NCBI RefSeq assembly: GCF_040024445.1
Contig: NZ_CP157276.1
Coordinates: 744,001 to 808,000 of the forward strand
DNA from: Prescottella soli
GTDB lineage: Bacteria > Actinomycetota > Actinomycetes > Mycobacteriales > Mycobacteriaceae
Reading direction: 5' to 3'
Length of the DNA: 64,000 nucleotides
How positions within the stretch are numbered: the first letter of the stretch is position 1; each line of letters starts with the position of its first letter. Below, one piece after another: positions 36,441 through 45,960 of the stretch. The position numbers and the translations under genes are program-made. The notes beneath the pieces are model-generated. The model had not been told where the DNA came from. It made no database searches and worked only from the letters and a program-made list of their open reading frames with translations.

Positions 36441-38264
36441 ATGGGCAACGTGGTCGACGAGTTCATCACCCGAGTGTTCGACGTGGTCCGCGGCGACCGC
36501 GGCGGCGAGGTCGCCGACTACATCCCGGAACTCGCGGCCGTCGACCCCGACCGGTTCGGTATCGCCGTCGCCACCAGCGACGGGCACGTGTACGAGGTGG
36601 GCGACACCGCCGTGCCGTTCACCATCCAGTCGATCTCCAAGCCGTTCACGTACGCGCTGGCGCTCGCTGATCGCGGGGTGGACGCGGTCGCCGAGAAGAT
36701 CGACGTCGAACCGTCGGGCGAGCCGTTCAACGAGATCAGCCTCGACCCCGACACCGAGCGGCCACGCAACCCGATGATCAACGCGGGCGCCATCACGTCC
36801 GCGTCGCTGGTCGCCGGTGGCGGTGTCGAGGAACGATTCGGGCGGATCCGATCGCTTTACTCACGCTGCGCGGGCCGGCAGTTGGCACTCGACGACGCGG
36901 TGTACGCCTCCGAGGCGAAGACCGGGCACCGCAACCGCGCGATCGGCTACATGCTGCGCTCGTTCGGCGTCATCACCGACGACCCGGACGAGGCCGTGGA
37001 CCTCTACTTCAGACAGTGCTCGATCGACGTCACGTGCCACGACCTCGCGCTGATGGCGGCGACGCTCGCGAACAACGGCATCAATCCCGTCACCCGGGAC
37101 CGGGTGCTCGCGCCGGCGCTGGTCGAACGCGTCCTCAGCGTCATGACCACGTGCGGGATGTACGACGCCGCCGGCGAATGGGTCACCGAGGTGGGCATGC
37201 CCGCCAAGAGCGGCGTCGGCGGCGGAGTGCTGGCCGTCCTGCCCGGACAGCTGGGGATCGCCGTCTACTCGCCGCGCCTGGACCGGCACGGCAACAGCGT
37301 GCGGGGGGTGCGGGCCTGCCGGGAGCTCTCCCGCGATCTGGAGCTGCACTTCCTGCACGTCACCCGCGCGGCCCGGTCGTCGATCCGCGCCCGCTACAGC
37401 GTCGCGTCGGCGCCGTCCCGGACCCGCCGCACCGACGCCGAACGCGCCGCCCTCGACCGGATCGGCGACCGCGCTCGCATCTACGAACTCCACGGCGACC
37501 TGCTGTTCACCGGCGCCGAGACCGCGGTCCGGGAGATCGACGGCGCACGCGACGACCTCGAGGCCGTCGTCGTCGACGTCCGACGCGTCGACGACGTCAG
37601 TGACGTCGCACGGCGGATGATCGAGGCGCTGTGGGCCGATCTCGCCCGGCACGGCTGCCGGACGGCCCTCGTGGACCCGAACGGGCTCTTCGGTCACACG
37701 ACGTCGAGCCTCACGCCGGACGATCCGCACGGTCGGGTGTTCGCCGACCTGGACGCTGCGACCCAGTGGTGCGAGGAGGTCCTGCTGGCGCTGCACTGCG
37801 CGATCGGGAGGCAACCCGAATCCGTCGAGCTCGAACAGCACCCGCTGCTGGCAGATCTCACGCCGGAGCAGTTCGAGCGGTTCACCGACGAGCTCGAGAA
37901 GCGGACCGTCGCGCGCGGTGAGACGATCGCCCGGCGCGGTGCGACCGCGGCCGGAATCTTCCTCATCCTGTCGGGTCGCGCCAGCACCACGGTGACATCC
38001 GCCGACGGCACGATCCACCGCATCACGACCCTGTCGGCCGGGATGACTTTCGGCGAGATGCCCACCCTGCTGGACTCGACGATCCTCAACGACGTGCGCG
38101 CCGACACGACGGTCACGCTCGCCCTGCTCCCGCCGGACGGTTTCGCCCGGCTCACCTCCGCTGCCCCGGAGATCAAGTCGGCGCTGCTCGAACGCCTGGC
38201 GACGGCGGCGTACGGACAACTCGAGATGCTGCTCCGCACGTTCGAGCAGCACGGACGCCTCTGA
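36441..38264 (+). CDS. glsA: Glutaminase fused to STAS and cyclic-nucleotide-binding domains, 607 aa
   Basis: The first 300 residues are a serine-dependent glutaminase that releases ammonia from glutamine: the S-x-x-K catalytic pair is S64-I-S-K67, and SGEPFNEISLD, NPMINAGAI and SGVGGGVLAVLPG are family blocks. A STAS-like domain follows at about 340-450 (IYELHGDLLFTGAETAVREI). A cNMP-binding fold follows at about 465-600 (LILSGRASTTV, AGMTFGEMPTL), although the classical RxA phosphate-cassette is not obvious. The extra domains suggest regulated activity or membrane/signal association. Start ATG 36441. Confidence 0.9.
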   Translation: MGNVVDEFITRVFDVVRGDRGGEVADYIPELAAVDPDRFGIAVATSDGHVYEVGDTAVPFTIQSISKPFTYALALADRGVDAVAEKIDVEPSGEPFNEISLDPDTERPRNPMINAGAITSASLVAGGGVEERFGRIRSLYSRCAGRQLALDDAVYASEAKTGHRNRAIGYMLRSFGVITDDPDEAVDLYFRQCSIDVTCHDLALMAATLANNGINPVTRDRVLAPALVERVLSVMTTCGMYDAAGEWVTEVGMPAKSGVGGGVLAVLPGQLGIAVYSPRLDRHGNSVRGVRACRELSRDLELHFLHVTRAARSSIRARYSVASAPSRTRRTDAERAALDRIGDRARIYELHGDLLFTGAETAVREIDGARDDLEAVVVDVRRVDDVSDVARRMIEALWADLARHGCRTALVDPNGLFGHTTSSLTPDDPHGRVFADLDAATQWCEEVLLALHCAIGRQPESVELEQHPLLADLTPEQFERFTDELEKRTVARGETIARRGATAAGIFLILSGRASTTVTSADGTIHRITTLSAGMTFGEMPTLLDSTILNDVRADTTVTLALLPPDGFARLTSAAPEIKSALLERLATAAYGQLEMLLRTFEQHGRL

Positions 38265-38402
38265 ACGTCGTGCCGTCAGCCTTCCCCAGGTGGAAGAAAA
38301 CGCTCCCCCAGGAGGAGGGAAAACCGATTGCGCGGTCTCCGCCGATCCATCAGGCTGGGACCGTCTAGTTGCGACATCATTCACACCAGACGACGGGGAC
38401 AG

Positions 38403-39392
38403 ATGAAACCTGACAGCGCACTGGCCATCGAAACCACCGGATTGATCAAGCGCTTCGGCTCGAACACCGCCGTCGCCGGCGTCGACCTGGCGGTGCCCTC
38501 CGGCGGCGTGTACGGCGTCCTCGGACCCAACGGCGCCGGCAAGACGACCACCATCCGCATGCTCGCGACGCTGCTCCCGATCGACGGCGGATCCGCGCGT
38601 GTCCTCGGCCACGACGTCACCACCGAAGCCGAGACGGTCCGCAGCAAGGTGTCACTGACCGGACAGTTCGCATCTCTCGATGAGGACCTGACCGGCACCG
38701 AGAACCTGATCCTGCTGGGGCGGCTGTACGGCTATTCACGGGCCGCGGCCCGGTCCCGGTGCGAGCAGCTGCTCGTCGCCTTCGGACTCGAGGAGGCCGG
38801 GGGACGCCAGGTCAAGACGTACTCGGGCGGTATGCGGCGGCGCATCGACATCGCCGCGAGCATCATCGTCACACCCGAGCTGATCTTCCTCGACGAGCCG
38901 ACCACCGGACTCGACCCCCGCAGCCGCAACCAGGTGTGGGAGATCGTCCGGGCCCTCGTCGCCGGCGGCACCACCGTACTGCTCACCACGCAGTACCTCG
39001 ACGAGGCCGACCAGTTGGCCGACCGGATCGCCGTGATCGACCACGGCAAGGTCATCGCGGAGGGCACGACCGGCGAACTCAAGGCGTCGGTGGGCTCCGG
39101 CGCACTGCACGTGCGTGTCGCGGAATCGTCGCGCCGCCAGGACGCCGCCGCGATCCTCGAACCGGTCCTCGGTGTTCCCGTCACGCTCGAATCGGACCCG
39201 GCCGCGCTGACCGCGCGTATCGACGACCCGCAGCGGGTGGCGCGGGCGCTCGCCGCCCTCGACGACGCGAACCTCGCCGTCACGACATTCGCCCTCGGCC
39301 AGCCCAGCCTCGACGAGGTGTTCCTCGCCCTCACCGGGCACAGCGCCGAACCGACCGAGGACACCGCCGAATTCGAGGAGACGACCCCATGA
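38403..39392 (+). CDS. DrrA-type ABC transporter ATP-binding protein, 329 aa
   Basis: An ATPase subunit of an ABC-2 exporter, of the daunorubicin-resistance DrrA kind. Walker A is GPNGAGKTT, the Q-loop [15 protein letters not shown], the signature [12 protein letters not shown], and Walker [13 protein letters not shown] followed by the H/Q-loop TTQYLDEAD, in which Gln replaces the usual His as in other DrrA-like proteins. The C-terminal extension ends [15 protein letters not shown], also typical. The ATG at 38403 follows GGGGACAG. Its stop overlaps the permease start (ATGA). The export substrate is unknown. Confidence 0.9.
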   Translation: MKPDSALAIETTGLIKRFGSNTAVAGVDLAVPSGGVYGVLGPNGAGKTTTIRMLATLLPIDGGSARVLGHDVTTEAETVRSKVSLTGQFASLDEDLTGTENLILLGRLYGYSRAAARSRCEQLLVAFGLEEAGGRQVKTYSGGMRRRIDIAASIIVTPELIFLDEPTTGLDPRSRNQVWEIVRALVAGGTTVLLTTQYLDEADQLADRIAVIDHGKVIAEGTTGELKASVGSGALHVRVAESSRRQDAAAILEPVLGVPVTLESDPAALTARIDDPQRVARALAALDDANLAVTTFALGQPSLDEVFLALTGHSAEPTEDTAEFEETTP

Positions 39393-40219
39393 CCGAGACC
39401 ATCACCACCTCGGCCCAGGCGGTCGGGAACGTCCTCCAGATGCCGGGCCCGCGGCCCGCCCGCCCGAACGCGCTCTCGACGTCGTTGTCGTTCGGCTGGC
39501 GCGCGCTGCTCAAGATCAAGCACGTCCCGGAGCAGCTGTTCGACGTGACGATGTTCCCGATCATGTTCACGCTGATGTTCACGTTCCTGTTCGGCGGCGC
39601 GCTCGCCGGATCGACCACCGCCTACGTCCAGTTCCTCATCCCCGGCATCCTCGTGCAGACGGTGGTGATGATCACGATGTACACGGGCCTGACCCTCAAC
39701 AAGGACATCGAGAAGGGCGTCTTCGACCGCTTCCGTTCGCTGCCGATCTGGCGGCCGTCGCCGCTCGTCGGTGCGCTGTTCGGGGACATCGTGCGCTACA
39801 CCATCGCGTCGGTGATCGTGCTCGTCCTCGGCCTGATCCTCGGATTCCGACCCGCGGGCGGCGTCGTCGGCGTCGTCGCTTCGGTGCTGCTGCTGTTGCT
39901 GTTCTCGTTCAGCCTGTCGTGGGTGTGGACGATGTTCGCGATGCTGATGCGCACCGAGCAGGCCGTGATGGGCGTGTCGATGTTCATCCTGTTCCCGCTC
40001 ACGTTCGCGAGCAACATCTTCGTCGACCCGTCCACGATGCCGGGCTGGCTGCAGGCATTCGTCGAGGTCAACCCGATCAGCCACCTCGTGACGGCGCTGC
40101 GGGCCCTGTCCGCGGGGTCGTTCGAGTTCGGTCAGCTGTCCGTCGTGCTGATCTGGTGCGCCGGGTTCATCGTCGTCTTCGGTCCCCTGACGATGCGCCT
40201 GTACAACCGAAAGACGTAG
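39389..40219 (+). CDS. DrrB-type ABC-2 permease, 276 aa
   Basis: The membrane partner of the preceding ATPase, with six predicted helices. The coupling region [20 protein letters not shown] and the conserved [20 protein letters not shown] and [13 protein letters not shown] blocks identify it as an ABC-2/DrrB permease. It overlaps the ATPase gene by 4 bp and ends 4 bp before the convergent phosphodiesterase gene. Together the pair could export a lipid, antibiotic or other hydrophobic compound. Confidence 0.9.
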   Translation: MTETITTSAQAVGNVLQMPGPRPARPNALSTSLSFGWRALLKIKHVPEQLFDVTMFPIMFTLMFTFLFGGALAGSTTAYVQFLIPGILVQTVVMITMYTGLTLNKDIEKGVFDRFRSLPIWRPSPLVGALFGDIVRYTIASVIVLVLGLILGFRPAGGVVGVVASVLLLLLFSFSLSWVWTMFAMLMRTEQAVMGVSMFILFPLTFASNIFVDPSTMPGWLQAFVEVNPISHLVTALRALSAGSFEFGQLSVVLIWCAGFIVVFGPLTMRLYNRKT

Positions 40220-40223
40220 CCCG

Positions 40224-41039
40224 CTACGTCGTGGACATCGTGTAGACCGGCGGTTCCGTCACGAGGGGATGCGCCACCCCGAATGCCGTGTCGGGATGCA
40301 ACTGGATCTTGGAGATCGTCGGCATCCGCAATCCCTGATGCAGTCCCTCGGGGGCGAACGCGCTGCCGGTGTACGAGACCGCACCACCCGCCCACACCGG
40401 AATTCCCTCGAGGACCCCGCCGATCGGCTGGTGGTAGTGGCCGGCGACGATGATCCGCACGTCCGTACCCCGAAGGACATCCGCCAGCTGCGCGCGGTGC
40501 GCGGGATCGAGGATGTAGTCCTCGAGGTACGGCGAGGACGCCGGCAACGGCGGGTGGTGGACGACCACCACGGTTCCGTCCTCCGCCGGCTCGTGCAGGG
40601 TTTCCGCGAGCCACTGGAACTGATGCGGGCGCAGTTCGCCGTGACCGGCCCCGCGAACGTTGCTGTCGAGGACCACGATGCGCAGCCCACCGACGTGCGT
40701 CACGTAGTCGATGGTGCCGTCCGGACCGATCGGCGTTCCGAGGACGTCGCTGAAGATCTCCGGGTCGTCGTGGTTACCCGGGGCGTAGATCGCGGGTACA
40801 CCGACCTCCGCACTCAGCGCGTCGATCAGTGCCGACAGACGCCGATAGGCCTCCACACCCCCACCGTCGACGAGATCGCCGGTCAGCAGGATCGCGTCGA
40901 ACGTCCGGTCGGCGGCCCGGACGGCGGCGCAGGCCAGCTCCAGGTGTGCCTGGCTGTCGAGGCCTTCGAACAGCGTGCCGGCGGCGACGAGATGAGTGTC
41001 GGACAGTTGGATGAGCTCGTAGCGAGCGTCGTAGGTCAT
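40224..41039 (-). CDS. Metallophosphoesterase (cyclic nucleotide/phosphodiester type), 271 aa
   Basis: A calcineurin-like phosphoesterase of the class III cyclic-nucleotide type (CpdA, Rv0805). The di-metal motifs are LSDTHL (Asp, His), TGDLVDGG, GNHDD, VVHHPP, and GHYHQP near the end. Here it closes an operon with a HAD phosphatase and an organophosphate-type importer, so it may cleave an imported phosphodiester rather than cAMP. The ATG at 41039 overlaps the HAD stop by one base (TGATG), with AAAGGA upstream. Confidence 0.85.
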   Translation of the reverse strand: MTYDARYELIQLSDTHLVAAGTLFEGLDSQAHLELACAAVRAADRTFDAILLTGDLVDGGGVEAYRRLSALIDALSAEVGVPAIYAPGNHDDPEIFSDVLGTPIGPDGTIDYVTHVGGLRIVVLDSNVRGAGHGELRPHQFQWLAETLHEPAEDGTVVVVHHPPLPASSPYLEDYILDPAHRAQLADVLRGTDVRIIVAGHYHQPIGGVLEGIPVWAGGAVSYTGSAFAPEGLHQGLRMPTISKIQLHPDTAFGVAHPLVTEPPVYTMSTT

Positions 41040-41776
41040 CACAGAAATCCTTTCAGAGACGGATGGGAATTCATGGCGGGGAGCAGATCGACGAGATCCG
41101 GAACCACGAGGTCTGCGCCCGCGTCCTGCAGGACGGATGCGGGGGTTTCGCCGGTGGCCACCGCGACCACCCGCGCCCCGTGGCTCCGCGCGGCCTCGAC
41201 GTCGAGGACCGAGTCGCCGACCATCAGCACGTCGCCGGGCTCGAGTGCCCGACCGAGCCACCGCGCCGTGTCGAGCGCCTGCACGACCAGGTCCGGGCGA
41301 TGGACCGTATCGGAACCGAATGCGCCCCGCGAGAGGTCGAGGCCGGCCGCGAGCCCGTAGGCCTCGAGCTTGATCCGGGCCGCGTCGATCTGGTTGCCGG
41401 TGAGGACCGACTGCGTCACGTGTGGCGCGCGAGCGAAGTGCTCGATCGCGGCGCGGGCACCAGGCAGGGCACGCCCGTGCTGGACGAGCAGCTCGCGCCG
41501 CGCGTCGAGCAATTCACGTTCACGCCCGATCGCACGCGGCAGCACGTCGTCGACGTCGTCCTCGCCGAGTCCCGATTGCCGTAGCAGCGAACGCATCAGC
41601 GCCCGGACGGTACTGCCCGGGACGACCTCCGCGGACTCGAGGACGGTACCGGTGAGCTCGGCGCAGACGTCGAGCCACACCTGACGATCGACCCCGCCCG
41701 CATCGAGCAGCGTCTGGTCGAGGTCCCACAGCACCAGCACGTCCCGCGGCGCAGCGCGATCGATCATCACACTCAC
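41039..41776 (-). CDS. HAD-superfamily phosphatase, 245 aa
   Basis: The catalytic loop LWDLDQTLLD holds the nucleophile and general acid Asp pair of HAD phosphatases; motif II is LTGNQ and motif IV GDSVLDVEAA. The cap region suggests a phosphoglycolate-phosphatase-like enzyme; phosphonoacetaldehyde hydrolase is possible but its diagnostic cap Lys cannot be confirmed. The GTG at 41776 overlaps the ATP-binding-protein stop (GTGA). Operon position implies that it removes phosphate from the imported compound or from the phosphodiesterase product. Confidence 0.82.
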   Translation of the reverse strand: MSVMIDRAAPRDVLVLWDLDQTLLDAGGVDRQVWLDVCAELTGTVLESAEVVPGSTVRALMRSLLRQSGLGEDDVDDVLPRAIGRERELLDARRELLVQHGRALPGARAAIEHFARAPHVTQSVLTGNQIDAARIKLEAYGLAAGLDLSRGAFGSDTVHRPDLVVQALDTARWLGRALEPGDVLMVGDSVLDVEAARSHGARVVAVATGETPASVLQDAGADLVVPDLVDLLPAMNSHPSLKGFL

Positions 41777-42867
41777 GCCGGAACCTTCTCTCGCGCAGTC
41801 GGATTAACAGAAATGGCACCGGGACGCGGAGCCAGGCCGACCCAGTCCGTCACCGGCACGTCGGCCGGGAGCTCGACGGTAAGCCCGATCTCCGAACGCC
41901 CGATCGAACCGTGCAGGCGCACGGTGTCGCCGAGGTACTCGCACTGCCGGACCCGGAGCGGCAGCCCGCCGGTGGCGGGCGCCCGATCAAATGCCTTGGG
42001 GCGCAGGACCACCTCGCACCCCTGACCGGGCGCGAGGACCGGGCCGTCGAGGACGTCGAGCGGCAGATCCCACTCGTCGGCGACGCGCACGCATCCCGAC
42101 GACGTGACCTCACCGCGAAGCATCGTCGCCCGACCCAGGAACGCGGCAACGAAGGCATTGACCGGCCGGCGCCACAGCTCCTCGGCGGGTCCGCACTGCT
42201 CCAGCCGGCCGTCGCGCAGCACCGCGATGTGGTCGGCGAGCGAGAGCGCCTCCTGCTGGTCGTGGGTGACGAGGATGGTCGCCCGGCCGGACGCGCGCAG
42301 GATCGTGGCGAGCTCGGTCCTCAGTTCGTCACGTAGCTGCGGATCGAGTGCGGCGAGCGGCTCGTCCAACAGCAGTACTCGCGGATTGGTCGCGAACGCG
42401 CGAGCGAGGGCCACCCGCTGCCGCTGACCCCCGGACAGCTGCCGGGGCGAACGATCGGCCAGCTCGGACACTCGGGCGAGACGCAGCGCCTCGCGCACCA
42501 TGTCGCGCCGATCCGCCTTCGAGACCCGGCGCGCGGCCAGCCCGTACCCGACGTTGTCCGCGACACTCATGTGCGGAAACAGGCCGTAGCTCTGCGGCAC
42601 CCATCCGATGCGGCGATCCTCCGGACGGGTGGTCGTCGCATCGACGCCGTCGAGCGCGAGTGAGCCGCCGTCCAGCGGCTCGAGGCCCGCGATCATTCTC
42701 AGGGTGGTCGACTTGCCGCAGCCGGACGGCCCGACGAGCGCGAGCACCTCACCGGAGGACACTGTGAAGCTCACCTCCCGGACCGCTGCACGGTCCGACT
42801 TCGGGTAGCGCCGCGTCATGCCGACCGCCTCGACTGCCGGACTGGTCGATCCGGTTTCCGATCTCAC
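41773..42867 (-). CDS. ABC importer ATP-binding protein, PhnT/FbpC-like, 364 aa
   Basis: The ATPase subunit of an importer. Walker A is GPSGCGKST, signature LSGGQRQRVALARA, Walker B VLLLDEPLAALD, followed by VTHDQQEAL. A C-terminal TOBE domain (about 270-355) is present, as in PotA, FbpC and PhnT. The GTG at 42867 has AGGAG at good spacing and overlaps the permease stop (GTGA). The frame is open far upstream into the permease gene, but that is not coding. Family relatives import 2-aminoethylphosphonate, iron, thiamine or glycerol phosphates. Confidence 0.88.
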   Translation of the reverse strand: MRSETGSTSPAVEAVGMTRRYPKSDRAAVREVSFTVSSGEVLALVGPSGCGKSTTLRMIAGLEPLDGGSLALDGVDATTTRPEDRRIGWVPQSYGLFPHMSVADNVGYGLAARRVSKADRRDMVREALRLARVSELADRSPRQLSGGQRQRVALARAFATNPRVLLLDEPLAALDPQLRDELRTELATILRASGRATILVTHDQQEALSLADHIAVLRDGRLEQCGPAEELWRRPVNAFVAAFLGRATMLRGEVTSSGCVRVADEWDLPLDVLDGPVLAPGQGCEVVLRPKAFDRAPATGGLPLRVRQCEYLGDTVRLHGSIGRSEIGLTVELPADVPVTDWVGLAPRPGAISVNPTAREKVPA

Positions 42868-43718
42868 TTGCGTCTCCTCACTGCGAGCGTGCCGAACAGG
42901 TGCAGACCGACAGCCAGCGGAATGACTGCGATGCAGTACCACAGGGCGAGGGCCGCACCGGCCGAGGTCTGCCCGTAGATGAATGCGCCGAACAGGACGA
43001 CCGGGAGCGTCTGCTGGGCGGGGTTGACGATGAAGTAGGTCAGGTTGAACTCGCCGAAACTCAAGGCCAACACCATCATTGCGCCCGCGAGCAGCGCCGG
43101 CCGGACGTGCGGCAAGGTCACGGTCCACAGTCGCCTGACGGCGCCCGCCCCCAATGTCGCCGCCGCCTGCTCGAGCTGCCGCAGGTCGGGATCCCGCAGG
43201 ACCGGGGTGAGACTGGCGACGAGGAACGGCATCGTCACCACGACATGCCCGAGGATCAGCAGCCACCCGGACCGCTGGAGCTGCGGGTACATCGCACCGA
43301 GCGCAAGGCCCACGGCGATGCCGGGGACGGCGAGGGGCAGACTTGCCATCCACCGGATCACCGAGGTTCCCGGCATGCCACCACGCGCGAAGAGGAACGC
43401 CAGCGGAAGCCCCAGCGGAAACCCGATCAGCAACGTGAGGGCAGCCACCTGGGCACTGGCCGACAGCGCGGGCACGAAGGTCGTCAGCGCCTCGCCCATC
43501 CATTTGGTCGTCACGCCGCCGCTGAGCGGACCGTTGTTCCAGTTGGCGGTGACGGCGACCAGTGCGGTGACCACGATCGGCAGCACCGACAGGACGATGC
43601 AGAACCGGGCCGCGGACGACGTGATCCATCGGCGCCCACCCCGAGCAGGTGTGACGCGCGGCGCGGTCCGATCCGGGACCACGATCACCGGTCGCGCGGT
43701 GGACACCTCCACGCTCAT
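42864..43718 (-). CDS. ABC importer permease, PhnV-like, 284 aa
   Basis: An inner-membrane permease with six helices. The EAA loop (LEQAAATLGAGAVRRLWTVT) contacts the ATPase, and LPLAVPGIAVGLALG is typical of the PhnV/PotC group. Its start overlaps the stop of the upstream permease (ATGA) and its stop overlaps the ATPase start, making a tightly coupled operon. Confidence 0.87.
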   Translation of the reverse strand: MSVEVSTARPVIVVPDRTAPRVTPARGGRRWITSSAARFCIVLSVLPIVVTALVAVTANWNNGPLSGGVTTKWMGEALTTFVPALSASAQVAALTLLIGFPLGLPLAFLFARGGMPGTSVIRWMASLPLAVPGIAVGLALGAMYPQLQRSGWLLILGHVVVTMPFLVASLTPVLRDPDLRQLEQAAATLGAGAVRRLWTVTLPHVRPALLAGAMMVLALSFGEFNLTYFIVNPAQQTLPVVLFGAFIYGQTSAGAALALWYCIAVIPLAVGLHLFGTLAVRRRK

Positions 43719-44590
43719 GCGCGAACCTCCGATCGCCCGATCATTCGCTCACCCAGGTTGTTGAGGACCGTGAACACCACGCTCACCGCTGCGAGTACGA
43801 CGGCCATCGCTCCCGCGAGGGCGGTGTTCTGCAGGACAGTCCCCTGCTCGGCGATCTCGAGCGGCAACACCCGAAAGCCCTCGGAGAGCGCCGCGACGGT
43901 CCCGTACGCGCCGAGCGAGCTGGCGATCGCGATCCCCGCGGCCGACAGGATCGCCGGCCACATCGCCGGCAGCACCACGGTGGCCGTGATCCGAGCCGGC
44001 GACGCGCCGAGCGTGCGTGCGACGTCCTCGAGGTCCGGGTCGAGCGCGCTGGCCGAACCACGCAGAATTCCCAGGGTGCGCGGGAGTTGAAAATAGAGGT
44101 ACGCGAACAACAGGCCCGGCATCGAATAGGCCAGAACCAGCGACTGCTGACCCGTGAGCGCGACACTCGCCGACTGCGCCAACCCGGCACGACCGAAGAG
44201 CACGATGACGAAGAAGCCGATCACCAGGCCCGGAAGCGACAGCGGGAAGGTGAGAATCGCGTCGTAGGCGATGGCCCGCCTGCCCTCGAGCCTGGCGAGA
44301 TGCAGGGCCGCCGGGAACGTGACCGCGATCGTGACAACCGTCGACGCGATCGCCAACCACAACGAATTGATCAGGGCCGCCCGGTAGTTCGCGGTGGTGA
44401 AGATCTCGACGTAGTACTGCCACGTGAACTCGCCGTCGACACCGGTCAGGCTGCGTACGAGGAACGACACCAGCGGCGCCACCATGAACAGCACGAGGAA
44501 GGTGACCGCGGGAACGACGAGGAGGAAGTTACCCATGCTGCGCGGCAGGCGCAGCCTGGGAACGCCCACTCCGACAGACGCAACGGACAT
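43715..44590 (-). CDS. ABC importer permease, PhnU-like, 291 aa
   Basis: The second permease of the importer, also with six helices. The EAA-type loop is LEDVARTLGASPARITATVV, and the N-terminus opens with a helix containing NFLLVVPAVTFLVLFMVAPL. It starts 3 bp after the binding-protein gene and overlaps the next permease by 4 bp. Substrate specificity is set by the binding protein. Confidence 0.87.
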   Translation of the reverse strand: MSVASVGVGVPRLRLPRSMGNFLLVVPAVTFLVLFMVAPLVSFLVRSLTGVDGEFTWQYYVEIFTTANYRAALINSLWLAIASTVVTIAVTFPAALHLARLEGRRAIAYDAILTFPLSLPGLVIGFFVIVLFGRAGLAQSASVALTGQQSLVLAYSMPGLLFAYLYFQLPRTLGILRGSASALDPDLEDVARTLGASPARITATVVLPAMWPAILSAAGIAIASSLGAYGTVAALSEGFRVLPLEIAEQGTVLQNTALAGAMAVVLAAVSVVFTVLNNLGERMIGRSEVRA

Positions 44591-44593
44591 GCG

Positions 44594-45655
44594 TCAGCCC
44601 GAGATCGCGGCCGTGTAGGCCTTGACGAAATCGCCCTGCACAGCTGCCAACTCGGCGATGTCGACGTTACGCGCGGCGTTGTACTCCGCCTCCGGAGCGA
44701 TCCGCGACTGAATGTGCTCGGGCATGGACCCGCGGACCGGGTGGACGTAGAACTCGGCGAACAACTGCTGACCGGTGTCGGACAGGAGGAAGTCCATCCA
44801 CTTCTTCGCGCCCTCGGGATTCGGCCCGTTCTTGACCAGGCTCACCGCGTAGGACACCTTGACCGTGCCATCGGACGGGATGACCACGTCGAGATCTGCA
44901 TTCTGGTTGTACTTCTGCGCGTAACCGTTGAAGTCGGCGTCGATCAGGATCGGATACTCACCCGATCCGGCCTTCGCCGGTGTCGTGTTCACGGGGGCCT
45001 GGGCGCCGTTCGCCTTCAGCTTCGTGAAGTAGTCCAGGGCGGGCTGCCAGTCGGACGCAGATCCGCCCTTCGCCATATTGACCGCCGCCGCGGTGTAGTA
45101 GCCGATCGCAGCCTTGCCCGGATCCGCGTAGAACACCTTGCCCTTGTACTCCGGCTTCAGGAGGTCGTCCCACGTCCGGGGCGTCGGAAGCCCGCCCAGC
45201 GCTTTCTTGTTCACCAGCATCGCGACCACGCCGTAGTGGGCGACGGTCCACGAGCCGTCCGCGGCCTTCAGGTCGGCGGCCACGTCCTCCGCACCGGCCG
45301 GCGCGTACGGCTCGATCAGCCCCTGCTTGTCAGCCTCGACGCCGAACGTGGACCCCCAGTACGCGACGTCCGCCTGCGGGTGGGACTTCTGCTCGGCCAG
45401 CGCGCTGAGCGTCTGGCCGCTGTTCTTGACGTCGTTGGGCACGGTGATCCCGGATTCCTCCGCGAACGCGGCCCGGACGTCCTTGAAGTTCGCCCACTCG
45501 TCCGGACTGTTGTACTGAACGACGGTCCCTGCTGCGGCCTGGTCGGACTGCCCACCGACCACGCTCGAACATCCGGCCGCCGACAGGACCGCGAGGGCTG
45601 CGAGCGCACCGACTCCTCTCACCCCGTACGTCCGGGCCCGGCTGACAACGCGCAT
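44594..45655 (-). CDS. Phosphonate/organophosphate-type ABC substrate-binding lipoprotein, 353 aa
   Basis: A class-2 extracellular solute-binding protein with a lipoprotein signal (GVGALAALAVLSAAGC, lipobox SAAGC). Mature features include VVQYNSPDEWANFKDVRAAF, the lobe segment PTPRTWDDLLKPEYKGKVFY and VKNGPNPEGAKKWMDFLLSD; these resemble AEP-, iron- and thiamine-binding proteins of the PhnS/FbpA group. The ATG at 45655 has AGGAG upstream. It is the first gene of the operon and diverges from a DeoR regulator. The ligand is inferred from the phosphatase genes to be a phosphorylated compound. Confidence 0.82.
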   Translation of the reverse strand: MRVVSRARTYGVRGVGALAALAVLSAAGCSSVVGGQSDQAAAGTVVQYNSPDEWANFKDVRAAFAEESGITVPNDVKNSGQTLSALAEQKSHPQADVAYWGSTFGVEADKQGLIEPYAPAGAEDVAADLKAADGSWTVAHYGVVAMLVNKKALGGLPTPRTWDDLLKPEYKGKVFYADPGKAAIGYYTAAAVNMAKGGSASDWQPALDYFTKLKANGAQAPVNTTPAKAGSGEYPILIDADFNGYAQKYNQNADLDVVIPSDGTVKVSYAVSLVKNGPNPEGAKKWMDFLLSDTGQQLFAEFYVHPVRGSMPEHIQSRIAPEAEYNAARNVDIAELAAVQGDFVKAYTAAISG

Positions 45656-45960
45656 GTGAATGCTGCTCCTGTGGTGTGGATTTCGGATCGAATGCGCGCC
45701 CCGGGATCCTCTGACGGTGACCTCACGAACGCACTTCGGCAACTATGTCGCACGAGGTGCGCAGTTTTCATCGCCAGACGACATTTCCGGCATTTGTTAA
45801 GCCAATGTTCGCCCGTCGACGACGCAGATGACGCACCGACTACGGGAGCAAGAACTCGAAAACCGACACCCGACAACGGAATCCGGCTTCACCGCAGCGG
45901 TGCTAGCCTCCTGCCGCACGACGACAGAACACCGAACCACCGCATCCCCAGGAGAGAACC
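45656..45960. other. Divergent promoter region between importer operon and DeoR gene
   Basis: This 305-bp gap holds the ribosome sites of both flanking genes (AGGAG near 45670 on the minus strand, AGGAGAG near 45953 on the plus strand) and presumably both promoters and the DeoR operator. I see no clear long palindrome or coding frame. An AT-richer stretch at about 45765-45805 (AGTTTTCATC, CATTTGTTAA) is the likeliest promoter zone. Confidence 0.5.

Noticed and set aside
41773-43629. A 618-codon frame that would extend the importer ATPase upstream
   Set aside because: The extension is off-frame reading of the permease gene; the GTG at 42867 with AGGAG and a GTGA overlap is the sensible start.
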